Source: Nocardia sp. NRRL S-836 | GTDB lineage: Bacteria; Actinomycetota; Actinomycetes; Mycobacteriales; Pseudonocardiaceae | Assembly (NCBI RefSeq): GCF_001279525.1 | Contig: NZ_LGDY01000091.1 | Span: forward strand, 124,001-188,000 | Direction of reading: 5' to 3' | Length of the DNA stretch: 64,000 bases | In this document: piece by piece, positions 1 through 9,643 of the stretch | Numbering within the stretch: the first letter of the stretch is position 1 | How the letters are laid out: the number at the start of each line of letters is the position of its first letter | Translations under genes and position numbers: made by a program | The notes under the pieces: generated by a model | What the model was told of the DNA's origin: nothing | Databases searched by the model: none | Seen by the model: only the letters and a program-made list of their open reading frames with translations

Positions 1-496
1 CGCCGAACCCGATGGTGGTCACGGTTCCCGTGCGCACCAGCGTGGAGTCGTAGCAGCTCTGCTCGCCGGTGTAGGTGAGGCCGCCGGTCTTGGCCGCACC
101 GGCCTTCTCCGCGAGCGGGCAGCTGGGCTGCCGGGTCCGCACCTCGACCCGGCCCAGGTCGCCGGGCGGTGCGACGAGCACCGTGGCCGCGGCGGTCCGG
201 CTCAGCCCGGCCAGCCGGTCGGGGTCGATGAGGTTCGAGTGCGTGACGAACAGCGTCGCACCATCCACTCTGGACACATCGTCGGTGAGCTCGACGCTCA
301 CCCCGTTCTGGCGCAACAGCTCCGCGACGGCGTGACCGCCTTCCGGGCGGAACGAACGGGGGTCGAGCGCGCCGCCCTCGCCGCTGCCGCGCAGCAGCGT
401 GATCACGATCGCCGCCGCGAGGATGACCGCGCCGATCACCAGCGGCCCCTTGGCCGCGGCCCAGATCCGCCCGGTGCCGGGGGAGACCGCCGTCAT
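1..496 (-). CDS. DUF4350 domain-containing membrane protein (3' end outside window)
   Basis: This leftward reading frame starts with ATG at 496 and runs off the left edge, so only the first 165 codons are seen. The N-terminus has a hydrophobic segment (about residues 17-35) followed by an extracytoplasmic stretch with the leucine-rich pattern of DUF4350, such as AVAELLRQNGV and a DPDRL turn. DUF4350 proteins usually sit in an operon with DUF4129, MoxR and DUF58 proteins, which matches the neighbour here. The start codon overlaps the upstream stop by ATGA, so translation is probably coupled. The molecular function of the family is unknown. Confidence 0.75.
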   Translation of the reverse strand, partial: MTAVSPGTGRIWAAAKGPLVIGAVILAAAIVITLLRGSGEGGALDPRSFRPEGGHAVAELLRQNGVSVELTDDVSRVDGATLFVTHSNLIDPDRLAGLSRTAAATVLVAPPGDLGRVEVRTRQPSCPLAEKAGAAKTGGLTYTGEQSCYDSTLVRTGTVTTIGFG

Positions 497-1092
497 CCGC
501 GCACCCGGTCGTCCACGGCGACCAGCTGCCGGTAGCCCTGTGCCGTGGCGGTCCGGCCGCCGTACCAGACGTCGTCGAACTGCACCGCCGCGCCGCGCAG
601 GTCGCCGGCCAGCACCGGGAGTGCCCGGCCCGCTTCGAGGGCGACCTCGTCCACGGTGCGGCCGGCCCGTGCGTCGAGCACGCCGCGTTGTTCCAGTTCC
701 CGCACTATGGCGCGGAACCGTTCGCGCACGGCCTCGGCCAGGTCGCCGGCGGCCGCGGCGCGGTCGGCGGCGGCGCGGTGCCCGTCGGCGGTCAGGACGG
801 TGTCACCGAACACCTCGGCGCCCGAGCGCAGGGTGCGCACAGCGCGCCCGGTGCGCAGCCGGACCACGACCACGACGAGCACCACCACCGCCACGATGAT
901 CGCGACGGCGGTGGTGCCGCTCATGCCACCGGATCCGGCGAACAGCTCGCCGAGCCGTTCGAGCACCCAGCGCAGGGCGCGTTCGAGCGGGTTCGGGTCG
1001 TCGGAGACGTACGCCGGGTTGCTCAGCTCCCGGGCCGCCGCCTCACGCGCCTCGTCGCGGCCGAGATCGACGGGTACGTCAGAGACCGCCAT
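493..1092 (-). CDS. DUF4129 domain-containing membrane protein
   Basis: The 199-residue product has a cytoplasmic or loop N-terminus of about 58 residues, one transmembrane helix (about residues 60-79, very Val-rich) and a C-terminal DUF4129-like region (about 115-190, with the pattern RERFRAIVRELEQRG and RTVDEVALEAG). The family is often found next to transglutaminase-like, MoxR and DUF4350 proteins and is assumed to be part of an envelope-associated complex; its biochemical role is not established. The gene overlaps the upstream membrane protein by 14 bp and the downstream DUF4350 gene by 4 bp, so the three form one operon. Confidence 0.75.
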   Translation of the reverse strand: MAVSDVPVDLGRDEAREAAARELSNPAYVSDDPNPLERALRWVLERLGELFAGSGGMSGTTAVAIIVAVVVLVVVVVRLRTGRAVRTLRSGAEVFGDTVLTADGHRAAADRAAAAGDLAEAVRERFRAIVRELEQRGVLDARAGRTVDEVALEAGRALPVLAGDLRGAAVQFDDVWYGGRTATAQGYRQLVAVDDRVRG

Positions 1093-2059
1093 GTCCCGCG
1101 GCCCGCTGGAGTTCGATGTCCATGCCCTCCGCGCGCATCCGCCGGTCGACGTAGACCAGCACCGTCACCGCGGCGGTGAACGGCAGCGTGATCGTCGAGG
1201 CGATGATCGCGCCGATGGTGGACAGGACCAGCGAACCGGTGCTCAGCGCGGCCGTGGGGTCGCTGGAGAAGCCGGTCGTGGCCGCACCCAGCAGGCCGAA
1301 CGGGATGCCGATGATCCAGTTGATGATCGCGCTGATCACCGAGGCGAGCAGCAGGATGCCGAACGTCCGCCACCACGCGCCCCGCACGAGGGTGCGTGAC
1401 CGGCCAAACGCGGTGCGCACGCCACAACGCTCCAGCACCAACGCCGGCGTGACGAGACCGAACAGCACCGACAGCCAGATGCCGGGGACGATGCACAAGA
1501 TCACGCCGACGGTGACGACCAGGCCGAAGAGCAACGTCGCGCCCAGCAACGGCAGCAGCCGGGGCTTGAACTCCTCCCAGGCCTCGCCGAACGTGACCGG
1601 CTGGCCCAGCACCGCGCGGCCGACGACGACGGTGACGAAACCGGACAGGAAGACCGTGCCGAGCAGGATCAGCAGCGCGCTCAGCAGGGTGCCGGTGAAG
1701 AAGCCGGTCAGCCCGCTCGTGAGCCGGTCGACCGCCTCCTCCTGCGTGACGGTGTTCGGGTCGATCGCCGCCACCGACGTGAGGTCGTCCAGGAACGGCA
1801 GCTGCACCAGCAGACCCAGGACCTGCGTGACCGCGGCGACCACGGCGGCCGCACCGATGATCAGCTTCGGGTGCCTGCGCATGGTGCCGACGGCACCGTC
1901 GACGATCTCGCCGACCGTGAGCGGCCGCAGCGGGATCACACCGGGCTTGATCGTCGGCTGACCTCCCGGCGGCGGCGGCGCGTAGTAACCCGGCGGAGGC
2001 TGCTGCGGTTGCTGCTGGTGGGGCTGGTCTGGTGAAGACCAGCCTGGCGTGTCGGTCAT
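1079..2059 (-). CDS. Multi-span membrane protein, glycerophosphoryl diester phosphodiesterase membrane-domain type
   Basis: The 326-residue protein opens with a Pro/Gln-rich cytoplasmic tail (residues 1-45, runs of Q and P) and then about six hydrophobic spans. The segment RPLTVGEIVDGAVGTMRRHP is typical of actinobacterial proteins named after the GDPD membrane domain, which lack the catalytic phosphodiesterase domain. No catalytic GDPD motif is present, so it is more likely a membrane scaffold or permease-like protein than an enzyme. It is the first gene of the DUF4129-DUF4350 operon. The start is ATG at 2059. Confidence 0.7.
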   Translation of the reverse strand: MTDTPGWSSPDQPHQQQPQQPPPGYYAPPPPGGQPTIKPGVIPLRPLTVGEIVDGAVGTMRRHPKLIIGAAAVVAAVTQVLGLLVQLPFLDDLTSVAAIDPNTVTQEEAVDRLTSGLTGFFTGTLLSALLILLGTVFLSGFVTVVVGRAVLGQPVTFGEAWEEFKPRLLPLLGATLLFGLVVTVGVILCIVPGIWLSVLFGLVTPALVLERCGVRTAFGRSRTLVRGAWWRTFGILLLASVISAIINWIIGIPFGLLGAATTGFSSDPTAALSTGSLVLSTIGAIIASTITLPFTAAVTVLVYVDRRMRAEGMDIELQRAAGHGGL

Positions 2060-2109
2060 CGCGGCTTACCCCCGGTCGTGGTGTTGGCGGAATCCTGCCA
2101 GACGCGCGC

Positions 2110-2131
2110 CTGCGGTTCAGGTCAACCGCAG
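2110..2131. terminator. Hairpin downstream of the uridine-kinase-like gene
   Basis: CTGCGGTT and AACCGCAG form an 8-bp perfect stem with a 6-nt loop. It lies just after the stop of the leftward uridine-kinase-like gene and before the start of the next leftward gene. There is no U-run, so intrinsic termination is only a guess. Confidence 0.35.
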
Positions 2132-2142
2132 TTGTGCGCTGA

Positions 2143-2766
2143 TCACGAATTGGCAGAGGTCGTCAGCAGTTCCGCGCGGGCGCGATGAGGACTCATCGCA
2201 CGCATGCCCGCACCGACACAACGACGCACCACCACCGGTTGTTGACGCATGAGCCGCAACCCGCGCCGCAGCAGCACGGGCACCGGTTTGCGCGACTCGG
2301 CCACGTCCCTGGCGAACCGCCGCGCGAACGTCACCGGCGCGCTCGGCGCGAGCACGATCGCGTCCCTGAGCACCCCGGCCTCCGCCGCACCGGCCACCAG
2401 CAGGTCCGCGAACAGTCCTTCCGCGACGAACGCGGGCGCGGCACCCAGCTCGATCGTCTGCCAGCCGACCCGGCGGTCCTCGCCGATCGAGTAGACGGGT
2501 GCCTCGACCCGGCCGGTGTTCGACAGCTCGACCACGGCCTTCAGCGCGGCCTCGGCGTTCCACGACCCGGCGGCGTCCCAGTCGGCCCTGCCGTGGTCGT
2601 CGCGGGGCAGCAGCGGGTCGTCACCGTCGCGGTAGAAGTCGTCGAGGCGCAGCACCGGCCAGCCGAGGTGGGCGGCCAGGGTCGACTTGCCGGAGCCGGA
2701 CGGGCCGGCCAGCAGGACGGCTCTGGGAGCGGGCACTGGGATGGGCACGAGGGACGATCCTCGCAC
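2143..2766 (-). CDS. Uridine kinase-like P-loop NTPase
   Basis: The 207-residue protein has a Walker A motif GPSGSGKS (residues 21-28), then a [10 protein letters not shown] segment typical of the uridine kinase/phosphoribulokinase family, where the Asp after the first strand contacts the nucleoside, and a long helical C-terminus rich in Arg. The expected activity is ATP-dependent phosphorylation of uridine or cytidine in pyrimidine salvage. Many actinobacterial homologues are annotated only as uridine kinase by similarity, so the substrate is not certain. It is divergent from rarA with only 20 bp between the start codons, so the two share a compact promoter region. Confidence 0.7.
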   Translation of the reverse strand: MRGSSLVPIPVPAPRAVLLAGPSGSGKSTLAAHLGWPVLRLDDFYRDGDDPLLPRDDHGRADWDAAGSWNAEAALKAVVELSNTGRVEAPVYSIGEDRRVGWQTIELGAAPAFVAEGLFADLLVAGAAEAGVLRDAIVLAPSAPVTFARRFARDVAESRKPVPVLLRRGLRLMRQQPVVVRRCVGAGMRAMSPHRARAELLTTSANS

Positions 2767-2773
2767 ACCGCGT

Positions 2774-2779
2774 TAGGCT
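2774..2779 (+). promoter_or_regulatory. -10 element of leaderless rarA promoter
   Basis: TAGGCT lies exactly 7 nt before the ATG of rarA and no Shine-Dalgarno sequence is present. This spacing places the transcription start on the A of ATG, as in leaderless actinobacterial transcripts. Confidence 0.5.
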
Positions 2780-2786
2780 CGAACGC

Positions 2787-4136
2787 ATGAGCGAAGGTCT
2801 GTTCGACGAGGGCCTGTTCGGCGCAACCGACGAGGAGAAGGCCGAGCGCATCGCGGCCAACGCCCCGCTGGCCGTGCGGATGCGCCCGGCCTCGCTCGAC
2901 GAGGTCGTCGGCCAGGACCACCTGCTCGGCCCCGGCGCCCCGCTGCGCCGCCTGGTCGAGGGCGCCACGCCCGCGTCGGTGATGCTGTACGGCCCGCCCG
3001 GCACCGGCAAGACGACGCTGGCCACGCTGGTGTCGAAGGCGACCGGGCGCCGGTTCGTGGCGCTGTCGGCGTTGTCCGCGGGCGTGAAGGAGGTCAGGGC
3101 GGTCATCGACGAGGCCCGGCGTCGGCTGGTCCGCTCCCGCGAGTCGACGGTGCTGTTCATCGACGAGGTGCACCGGTTCTCCAAGACCCAGCAGGACGCC
3201 CTGCTCGGCGCCGTCGAGGACCGGATCGTGCTCCTGGTCGCGGCCACGACCGAGAACCCGTTCTTCTCCGTCGTCTCGCCGTTGCTGTCGCGCTCGCTCG
3301 TGCTGCAGCTCAGGTCGCTGACCGACGAGCACGTGCGCACGGTCGTGCAGCGCGCGGTGTCGGACGAACGCGGCCTGGGCGGGTCGGTCGTCGTGGAACC
3401 CGACGCCCTCGACCACCTGGTCCGGCTCGCCGGCGGTGACGCCCGCCGCTCGCTGACCGCGCTGGAGGCCGCGGCGGACTCGGCGCTGGCGTCCAACGAC
3501 GGCGTGATCACGCTGCCGCTGCTGGAGTCCACTGTGGACAAGGCGGCGGTGCGCTACGACCGCGACGGCGACCAGCACTACGACGTGACGTCGGCGTTCA
3601 TCAAGTCGATCCGCGGCTCGGACGTCGACGCGGCGCTGCACTACCTGGCCCGCATGATCGAGGCCGGCGAGGACCCGCGCTTCATCGCACGCCGGCTGGT
3701 GATCCACGCCAGCGAGGACGTCGGCATGGCCGACCCGACCGCACTGCAGACGTGCGTCGCCGCCGCCCAGGCCGTGCAGCTCATCGGCCTGCCCGAGTGC
3801 GCGCTCAACCTCGCCCAGGCCACCATCCACCTCGCGACGGCGCCGAAGTCGAACGCCGTCACCACCGCGATCTACGCCGCCATCGAGGACGTCCGCAAGG
3901 GCGCCACCGGTGCCGTGCCGGCCCACCTGCGCGACGGCCACTACGCGGGCGCGGCGAAGCTCGGCAACGCCCAGGGCTACCGCTACCCGCACGACGTCGC
4001 CGAGGGCGTGCTGACGCAGCAGTACCCGCCGGACGATCTGGTGGGCCGCGACTACTACACCCCGACCGCCCGCGGCGCCGAACGTGCCGTCGCCGACCGC
4101 CTGCCCAAGCTGCGCCGGGTCATCAGGGGTGAGTGA
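2787..4136 (+). CDS. rarA: Replication-associated recombination protein A (AAA+ ATPase)
   Basis: The 449-residue protein has the full RarA/MgsA architecture. Walker A GPPGTGKT lies at residues 69-76 and Walker [10 protein letters not shown] near 127-135. The [16 protein letters not shown] entry motif is at about 33-48, followed by the sensor regions and the C-terminal tetramerisation and lid region ending in TPTARGAE. RarA acts at stalled replication forks and is related to clamp-loader subunits. The reading frame extends upstream to 2499, but ATG 2787 gives the family's usual N-terminus and has a leaderless promoter directly in front. The M. tuberculosis homologue also lies just upstream of alaS, so synteny supports the call. 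Confidence 0.93.
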   Translation: MSEGLFDEGLFGATDEEKAERIAANAPLAVRMRPASLDEVVGQDHLLGPGAPLRRLVEGATPASVMLYGPPGTGKTTLATLVSKATGRRFVALSALSAGVKEVRAVIDEARRRLVRSRESTVLFIDEVHRFSKTQQDALLGAVEDRIVLLVAATTENPFFSVVSPLLSRSLVLQLRSLTDEHVRTVVQRAVSDERGLGGSVVVEPDALDHLVRLAGGDARRSLTALEAAADSALASNDGVITLPLLESTVDKAAVRYDRDGDQHYDVTSAFIKSIRGSDVDAALHYLARMIEAGEDPRFIARRLVIHASEDVGMADPTALQTCVAAAQAVQLIGLPECALNLAQATIHLATAPKSNAVTTAIYAAIEDVRKGATGAVPAHLRDGHYAGAAKLGNAQGYRYPHDVAEGVLTQQYPPDDLVGRDYYTPTARGAERAVADRLPKLRRVIRGE

Positions 4137-4177
4137 GGAGTACGGGAAAACCGCTGACCGCCAACGGGAAACGGCGG

Positions 4178-4183
4178 TAGCGT
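4178..4183 (+). promoter_or_regulatory. -10 element of a leaderless promoter
   Basis: TAGCGT sits exactly 7 nt before the ATG at 4191 and there is no Shine-Dalgarno sequence in the gap, the same geometry as at rarA. Confidence 0.45.
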
Positions 4184-4190
4184 CGGGCGC

Positions 4191-4826
4191 ATGACGATCA
4201 CGGACGACTTCCTGTCCGCCGCCCGCCTGGCGCTGGCGCTGATGCGGGCACCCCAGGTCACCGACAGCTGGGACAAGCCGAGCGCGCTGCCGGAGTTCGG
4301 CGTCAGCGGCCTCGCCGGCCACATCGCCTACCAGGTCCTCCCGCTGCCCGACATGATCGCCGCCGAGCCCGAGGACGTGCCGACCGTCTCGCTGATGGAG
4401 CACTACGCGCGCGCCGGCTGGACCGAGCTCGACGTCGACTCCGAGTTCCACACCCGCATCCGCGCCGGCGGCGAGAACATCGCGTCCGGCGGCCCCGCCG
4501 ACCTGTGCGACCGCGTCGAGCAGACCGTCGACGCCCTCGCCGGCACGCTCGCCACGGCCGGCAACCGCCCCGTCCGGATGCCGCACTGGGGCCCGTGGGC
4601 GGTGTCGCTGGACGAGTACCTGCTCAGCCGCGTCATGGAACTGGTCGTGCACTCCGACGACCTGGCCGTGAGCGTCGGCGTGGACACCCCGCAGTTCCCG
4701 CGCCACGTGCACGAGACCGTCATCGACCTGTTGTCGAGCATGGCACTCAACCGCCACGACGGCATCGACATCGTGCGCGCGTTCAGCCGCAAGGAACGCG
4801 CGCCGAAGGACATCACCGCGTTCTGA
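4191..4826 (+). CDS. Maleylpyruvate isomerase / DinB-fold family protein (mycothiol-dependent-enzyme-like)
   Basis: The 211-residue protein has the helical-bundle pattern of the MDMPI/DinB superfamily. An early His (residue 44 in GLAGHIAYQ) and a later E-x3-H pair in the segment RVMELVVHSDDLA fit the three-residue metal site of these proteins. Characterised members use mycothiol or another thiol cofactor, and many actinobacterial paralogues have no known substrate. It stands alone between rarA and a convergent GNAT gene and probably has its own leaderless promoter. The family is fairly sure, the reaction is not. Confidence 0.6.
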   Translation: MTITDDFLSAARLALALMRAPQVTDSWDKPSALPEFGVSGLAGHIAYQVLPLPDMIAAEPEDVPTVSLMEHYARAGWTELDVDSEFHTRIRAGGENIASGGPADLCDRVEQTVDALAGTLATAGNRPVRMPHWGPWAVSLDEYLLSRVMELVVHSDDLAVSVGVDTPQFPRHVHETVIDLLSSMALNRHDGIDIVRAFSRKERAPKDITAF

Positions 4827-4840
4827 CGACGGCGTTCCGG

Positions 4841-5419
4841 TCAGCGCTTGCAGACCATCAGCAACGCGACCTTGTCCGGCAGCATGACCTCGTCGGCGAC
4901 CACGAACCCGCCGGCCTCGAACGACCTGATGGCCCGCGTGTTGCGCACGTCGGGCTCCACCACGATCCGCGTGCAGTGCGGATCCGCCTCGAACAACGCA
5001 TCGGTGAGGTGGGGGAGCAGCCCGCGCACCAGCCCGCGGTCGGTCATCGCGAGCTCCCCCACCGCCAGCCGCAACCCGATGTCGTGCGGCCGCGCCCGAT
5101 AACACACCGCGACCACGTCCCGCGCCGCCCGGTACACCTCCGCGTAGATCACCGGCCGCCCGTGCCACCCGACCAGCACCGGCCGCACGTCGTCCCCGCC
5201 GAGCTGGGCGGCCAGCTCCTCCTCCCAGCGCGGCAACGTCCACGCCTTGCGCGAGAACGCCGCCACGTGCGGAGCCTGGTTCCACCGGTGCACCAGGTGC
5301 AGGTCGTACCCGTCCGCCCGCACGGCCCGCGCCTCCCACGGCGCCCCGAGCTCCGGCACCGGCGGCGGCCCCGCCGTGGCCTGCCTCCGGTACGAGTCGA
5401 GATGAGACACCGGCTTCAC
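4841..5419 (-). CDS. GNAT-family acetyltransferase, siderophore-type (AlcB/IucB-like)
   Basis: The 192-residue product resembles the acetyltransf_8 branch of GNAT enzymes. It shows WEEELAAQLGGDD, then GRPVIYAEVYRAARD, a central RGLVRGLLPHLTDALF and the ending RIVVEPDVRNTRAIRSFEAGGF. That ending is the acyl-CoA-binding pattern of lysine N-hydroxy acyltransferases such as IucB and MbtK. No siderophore genes surround it, so a physiological role is not visible here. The start is GTG at 5419; the frame is convergent with the preceding DinB-fold gene, 14 bp away. Confidence 0.65.
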   Translation of the reverse strand: MKPVSHLDSYRRQATAGPPPVPELGAPWEARAVRADGYDLHLVHRWNQAPHVAAFSRKAWTLPRWEEELAAQLGGDDVRPVLVGWHGRPVIYAEVYRAARDVVAVCYRARPHDIGLRLAVGELAMTDRGLVRGLLPHLTDALFEADPHCTRIVVEPDVRNTRAIRSFEAGGFVVADEVMLPDKVALLMVCKR

Positions 5420-5469
5420 AGGGCCTCCAGCGGCGATCGACTCGGTTGGCCTTACGTCATGCGCGCAGG

Positions 5470-5517
5470 GGTCACTGTGTCACGCCCTGTGTGACCGGTA
5501 TTTCACAGGCAGTGACC
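5470..5517. promoter_or_regulatory. Nested inverted repeats in the intergenic region before the DUF948 gene
   Basis: The 335-bp gap between the GNAT gene and the DUF948 gene holds a compact set of dyads. GGTCACTG (5470-5477) pairs with CAGTGACC (5510-5517), and CCTGTG (5486-5491) pairs with CACAGG (5504-5509); GTCAC/GTGAC half-sites recur inside. This looks like an operator or an RNA hairpin. The rest of the gap is C-rich and shows no gene. Confidence 0.4.
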
Positions 5518-5754
5518 ACGCGTAGTCAATGCGGAACCGGAACTTCGTTTGGGTCAGTTAGATCACGTCCCCACGCTGCACCCGCACCCGCCGCCCTTGC
5601 CCTGCCGCGCCCACCCGGCTCACTCCGCCTCCACGCCCGCGCCCCACCCCCGCCCGCCTGCGAAGATCAACTGCAGGTGCCGCCCAATCAGGTGTCGGAC
5701 CCACCCGGTAATCTCCTCCGCAACCAAGCCAAACGCCGGTCACCAGGAGGATCC

Positions 5755-6159
5755 GTGTCGCCAGGGCAGATCGCAGCGCTGGTCGCCGCCGGTGCGTTCG
5801 TGCTGCTCGTGCTCGTGCTGGCGATCGTGGCGGTCAAGGCAGCGCGGTTCTTCGACGAGGCCACGGTCGCGATGCGCAAGGCGCACGAGAACACCGACCC
5901 GTTGTTCACCGAGGCCAACACGACGTTGACGCACGTGAACACCCAGCTCGAGCGGGTCGACGGGATCACGGCGAACGCCCGCGCGGTCACCGGCAACGTC
6001 TCGGCGCTGACCAGCCTGTTCACCGCCACGCTGGGCGGGCCGCTGGTCAAGGCGGCCGCGCTGTCCTACGGCGTGAGCAAGGCCGTGAAGGCCCGCCGCA
6101 AGGCCGCCGAGCAGCCGAACAAGCACTCCAAGCGCCGTGCGAAGCGGGGTGTGCGATGA
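5755..6159 (+). CDS. DUF948 domain-containing membrane-anchored protein
   Basis: The 134-residue protein has an N-terminal transmembrane helix (about residues 5-27), a coiled-coil-like region (FDEATVAMRKAHENTD, then THVNTQLERVDGI) typical of DUF948, and a basic C-terminus (KARRKAAEQ...KRRAKR). The frame is open back to 5446, but GTG 5755 has a strong AGGAGG at 5745-5750 with good spacing and gives the family's usual start. In actinobacteria this gene and the next small one regularly precede alaS; their function is unknown. Confidence 0.75.
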   Translation: MSPGQIAALVAAGAFVLLVLVLAIVAVKAARFFDEATVAMRKAHENTDPLFTEANTTLTHVNTQLERVDGITANARAVTGNVSALTSLFTATLGGPLVKAAALSYGVSKAVKARRKAAEQPNKHSKRRAKRGVR

Positions 6160-6425
6160 GCCGCATCTTCTGGTTCGGGCTGGGTGCCGCCGCCGGGCTG
6201 TTCGTCGCGCGCAAGGCCGCCGAGGTCACAAAGCAGGCGACTCCGGCCGGTATCGGCGCTAACGTGGGTGAAGGCCTGCGCGAGCTCGCCGGCGCGATCG
6301 GTTCCTTCGGGGCCGAGGTGCGCGCGGGCATGGCCGAACGGGAACAGGAGTTGCACGAGACCGTGGAGCGTCAGACGGGATTCACGCCGGGGCGTCGAGC
6401 GCCCAGGGCGAACGGCAAGCACTAG
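6156..6425 (+). CDS. Small membrane-associated protein preceding alaS
   Basis: The 89-residue protein begins with a short hydrophobic, Gly/Ala-rich segment ([14 protein letters not shown], residues 5-18) and continues as an amphipathic helix rich in Glu and Arg. It overlaps the DUF948 gene by ATGA, so the two are translationally coupled. The pair is conserved in front of alaS in many actinobacteria, but I know no function for it. Confidence 0.65.
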   Translation: MSRIFWFGLGAAAGLFVARKAAEVTKQATPAGIGANVGEGLRELAGAIGSFGAEVRAGMAEREQELHETVERQTGFTPGRRAPRANGKH

Positions 6426-6483
6426 TCGTTCGCCTCACACGCGTGCCCTGACAACTCCCAGCAACACACCTGAGGAACCTCCC

Positions 6484-9153
6484 GTGCAGACCCACGAGAT
6501 CATCAAGCGTTTCCGCGAGCACTTCGAGAACGCCGGGCACAAGTACATCCCCAGCGCCTCGCTGCTGCTCGACGACCCCAACCTGCTGTTCGTCAACGCC
6601 GGCATGGTGCCGTTCAAGCCGTACTTCCTCGGCGAGGCCCCGCCGCCCGCCCCGCGGATGACGAGCATCCAGAAGTGCGTGCGCACCCCCGACATCGACG
6701 AGGTCGGCAAGACCACCCGCCACCTCACGTTCTTCCAGATGGCCGGCAACTTCTCGCTCGGCGACTACTTCAAGGAAGACGCCATCCGGCTGGCCTGGGA
6801 GCTGATCACCAAGTCGCAGGACGAGGGCGGCTACGGCTTCGACCCCGAGCGCATCTGGGTGACGGTCTACCTGGACGACGACGAGGCCATCGAGCTGTGG
6901 CAGAAGGTCGCCGGCATGCCGCTGGAGCGCATCCAGCGCCGCGGCGTCGAGGACAACTTCTGGTCGATGGGCGTGCCCGGCCCGTGCGGCCCGTGCTCGG
7001 AGATCTACTACGACCGCGGCCCGGAGTACGGCAAGGAGGGCGGGCCGGTCGTCGACGAGGACAGGTACCTGGAGATCTGGAACCTCGTCTTCATGCAGAA
7101 CGTCCGCGGCGAGGGTGGTGCCAAGAAGGACTACCCGGTCCTCGGTGAGCTGCCGTCGAAGAACATCGACACCGGCATGGGCGTCGAGCGTGTCGCCTAC
7201 CTGCTGCAGGGCGTCGACAACGTCTACGAGACCGACCTCGTGCGTGCCGTCATCACCAAGGCCGAGGAGCTGTCCGGCCGCAAGTACGGCGCCAGCGAGG
7301 TCGACGACGTGCGGTTCCGCGTCATCGCCGACCACGCCCGCAGCGGTGTGCTGCTCGTGGGCGACGGCGTCACGCCCGGCAACGAGGCCCGCGGCTACGT
7401 GCTGCGCCGGCTGCTGCGCCGCATCGTCCGCAGCAGCCGCCTGCTGGGCATTAACGAGCCGGTGCTGCGGCAGTTCGCCGAGGTCGTCCGCGACTCGATG
7501 GGCGAGGCCTACCCCGAGCTGGTCAGCGGGTTCGCCCGCATCCAGCAGGTGCTCAAGGCCGAGGAGGACACCTTCCTCCGCACGCTGGACGCCGGTTCAC
7601 GCATCTTCGAGAACGCCGCCAACGAGGTGAAGTCCGACGGCCGCGCCACGCTGCCCGGCGACAAGGCCTTCCAGCTGCACGACACCTACGGCTTCCCGAT
7701 CGACCTCACGCTGGAGATGGCCTCCGAGGCCGGCCTGAGCGTGGACGAGGACGGGTTCCGCAAGCTGATGGCCGAGCAGCGCGCCCGCGCCAAGGCCGAC
7801 GCCGCCGGCAAGAAGACCGGCCACGGCGACCAGTCGGTGTACCGCGAGCTGCTGGAGCAGGGCCCGACCGAGTTCACCGGCTACACCGAGCTCGCCTCTG
7901 AGGCCACGCTGCGCGGCATCGTGCTCAACGGCCAGCGGATCAAGTCCGCCAAGGAGGGCGACATCGTCGAGGTCGTCCTCGACCGCACGCCGCTCTACGC
8001 CGAGTCCGGTGGCCAGGAGTCCGACGCCGGCACGATCGTCACGGGCAACGCCGAGCTCGAGGTGCTCGACGTGCAGAAGGTCGCCCGCAAGCTGTGGGTA
8101 CACCAGGTGCGCGTCGTGAACGGCGAGGTCAGCGAGGGCGAGCACGTCGAGGCCCGCGTCGACCCGGAGTGGCGCGTCGGTGCTCGCCAGGGCCACTCGG
8201 GCACGCACGTCGTGCACGCCGCCCTGCGCCAGGTGCTCGGCCCGTCGGCCCTGCAGAGCGGTTCGTACAACAAGCCCGGCTACCTGCGCCTCGACTTCGC
8301 CTGGACCGGTGGCCTGTCCGCCGAGGCCCGCAGCGAGATCGAGGAGGTCTCGAACCTCGCCGTGCGCAAGGACCTGCCGGTCGCCGTCGTCTACACGGAC
8401 ATGGCCGGTGCCCAGGACATGGGTGCCGTCGCCCTGTTCGGCGAGACCTACGACGAGACCGTGCGCGTCGTCGAGATCGGCGGCCCGTGGTCGCGCGAGC
8501 TCTGCGGTGGCACGCACGTCGAGCACTCGTCGCAGATCGGCCCGATCACCCTGCTCGGTGAGTCCTCGGTCGGCTCCGGCGTGCGCCGCCTGGAGGCCTA
8601 CGTCGGCATCGAGGCCATGCGGTTCCTCGCCAAGGAACGCGCCATCGTGCAGAACCTCGCCGACATGCTGAAGGTCGGCTCCGACGGCCTGCCCGAGCGG
8701 ATCGAGTCCCTGGTCGAGCGGCTGAAGTCGGCCGAGAAGGAGCTCGAGAAGGTCCGTGCCGCCCAGCTGCTCGGCAACGCCGGCTCGCTGGCCGACAAGG
8801 CCCTCGACGTGCGCGGCCTGTCGCTGGTGGCCCTCGGCCTGGAGGGCGTGTCGGGCAACGACCTGCGCACGCTCGGTGGCGAGGTCCGCAACCGGCTGGG
8901 CAACCGGCCCGGTGTGGTGGCCCTGTTCTCGGTCGACGGCGACAAGGTGAGCTTCGTGGTCGCCACGACCGCCGCCGCCCGCGACCTGGGGCTGGCCGCC
9001 GGCAAGCTCGTCCCGGTGTTCGGCCCGGCCATCGCCGCCCGCGGTGGCGGCAAGCCGGACCTGGCCCAGGGGGGCGGCACGAACCCGGCCGGCGTCCAGG
9101 AGGCCATCACGGCCCTCACCGGCGAACTGGACAAGGTGCTTGAACAGCGCTGA
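6484..9153 (+). CDS. alaS: Alanyl-tRNA synthetase
   Basis: The 889-residue enzyme charges tRNA-Ala with alanine and edits mischarged serine and glycine. Visible parts are the class II catalytic core with the N-terminal REHFENAGH and [15 protein letters not shown] motifs, the editing domain with the zinc ligands HSGTHVVH (about residues 571-578) and CGGTHVEH (about 674-681), and the C-terminal DHHA1/C-Ala region ending near the stop. The frame is open back to 6184, but GTG 6484, reading [13 protein letters not shown], is the conserved N-terminus. It is the first gene of an alaS-ruvX-mltG-aroE run. Confidence 0.97.
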   Translation: MQTHEIIKRFREHFENAGHKYIPSASLLLDDPNLLFVNAGMVPFKPYFLGEAPPPAPRMTSIQKCVRTPDIDEVGKTTRHLTFFQMAGNFSLGDYFKEDAIRLAWELITKSQDEGGYGFDPERIWVTVYLDDDEAIELWQKVAGMPLERIQRRGVEDNFWSMGVPGPCGPCSEIYYDRGPEYGKEGGPVVDEDRYLEIWNLVFMQNVRGEGGAKKDYPVLGELPSKNIDTGMGVERVAYLLQGVDNVYETDLVRAVITKAEELSGRKYGASEVDDVRFRVIADHARSGVLLVGDGVTPGNEARGYVLRRLLRRIVRSSRLLGINEPVLRQFAEVVRDSMGEAYPELVSGFARIQQVLKAEEDTFLRTLDAGSRIFENAANEVKSDGRATLPGDKAFQLHDTYGFPIDLTLEMASEAGLSVDEDGFRKLMAEQRARAKADAAGKKTGHGDQSVYRELLEQGPTEFTGYTELASEATLRGIVLNGQRIKSAKEGDIVEVVLDRTPLYAESGGQESDAGTIVTGNAELEVLDVQKVARKLWVHQVRVVNGEVSEGEHVEARVDPEWRVGARQGHSGTHVVHAALRQVLGPSALQSGSYNKPGYLRLDFAWTGGLSAEARSEIEEVSNLAVRKDLPVAVVYTDMAGAQDMGAVALFGETYDETVRVVEIGGPWSRELCGGTHVEHSSQIGPITLLGESSVGSGVRRLEAYVGIEAMRFLAKERAIVQNLADMLKVGSDGLPERIESLVERLKSAEKELEKVRAAQLLGNAGSLADKALDVRGLSLVALGLEGVSGNDLRTLGGEVRNRLGNRPGVVALFSVDGDKVSFVVATTAAARDLGLAAGKLVPVFGPAIAARGGGKPDLAQGGGTNPAGVQEAITALTGELDKVLEQR

Positions 9154-9157
9154 CGCC

Positions 9158-9643
9158 GTGCCGCCCGACTCGGCGGGCGTCGACGACCCGGGCCTCGGAC
9201 GGAGGCTCGGCGTCGACGTCGGATCGGTCAGGGTGGGAGTCTCGCTCAGCGATCCGGGTGCCTTCCTGGCGACTCCGCTGGTTACCCTGCAGCGTGACGA
9301 GAAGCGCGGCTCGGACCTCACCGAGCTCGTACGTCTCGTGGCCGAGCATGACGTGGTCGAGGTCGTGGTCGGTCTGCCCAGGACGCTGGCCGGTCGGCAC
9401 GGCCCCGCGGCCGAGGCGGCGACCGCGTACGCTGCCGCCCTGGCCGCACGCGTGGCGCCGGTGCCGGTGCGGCTCAGTGACGAACGGCTGACGACGGTCG
9501 TGGTGAGCCGGGTGCTGGCGCAGCGCGGTGTGAAGGGCAAGAAGCAGCGTGCCGTGGTCGACCAGGCTGCCGCGGTCGAGATCCTGCAGTCTTGGCTGGA
9601 CGCACGGGCACGAGTGGTGGCCGCCCGAAAGGATGAGGCGTGA
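9158..9643 (+). CDS. ruvX: Putative pre-16S rRNA nuclease / Holliday junction resolvase
   Basis: The 161-residue product belongs to the YqgF/RuvX RNase H-like family. Near the N-terminus it has LGVDVGSVRVGVSLSDP with the first catalytic Asp, then VVVGLPRTLAG, and the C-terminal SDERLTT and DQAAAVEILQSWLD with further acidic catalytic residues. Bacterial members process the 5' end of 16S rRNA. The GTG at 9158 lies 5 nt after the alaS stop and lacks a clear Shine-Dalgarno sequence; a TTG at 9140 is an alternative start overlapping alaS. It is followed by mltG with a GTGA overlap. Confidence 0.9.
   Translation: MPPDSAGVDDPGLGRRLGVDVGSVRVGVSLSDPGAFLATPLVTLQRDEKRGSDLTELVRLVAEHDVVEVVVGLPRTLAGRHGPAAEAATAYAAALAARVAPVPVRLSDERLTTVVVSRVLAQRGVKGKKQRAVVDQAAAVEILQSWLDARARVVAARKDEA

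Noticed and set aside
2541..5339. 932-codon open frame on the minus strand opposite rarA and the DinB-fold gene
   Set aside because: Its translation is Arg/Ala/Val/His-rich with no domain pattern, typical of antisense frames in GC-rich DNA, and the + strand carries clear conserved genes.
4841..5419. Siderophore gene cluster suggested by the AlcB/IucB-like acetyltransferase
   Set aside because: No synthetase, hydroxylase or transporter genes are adjacent; the gene stands alone.
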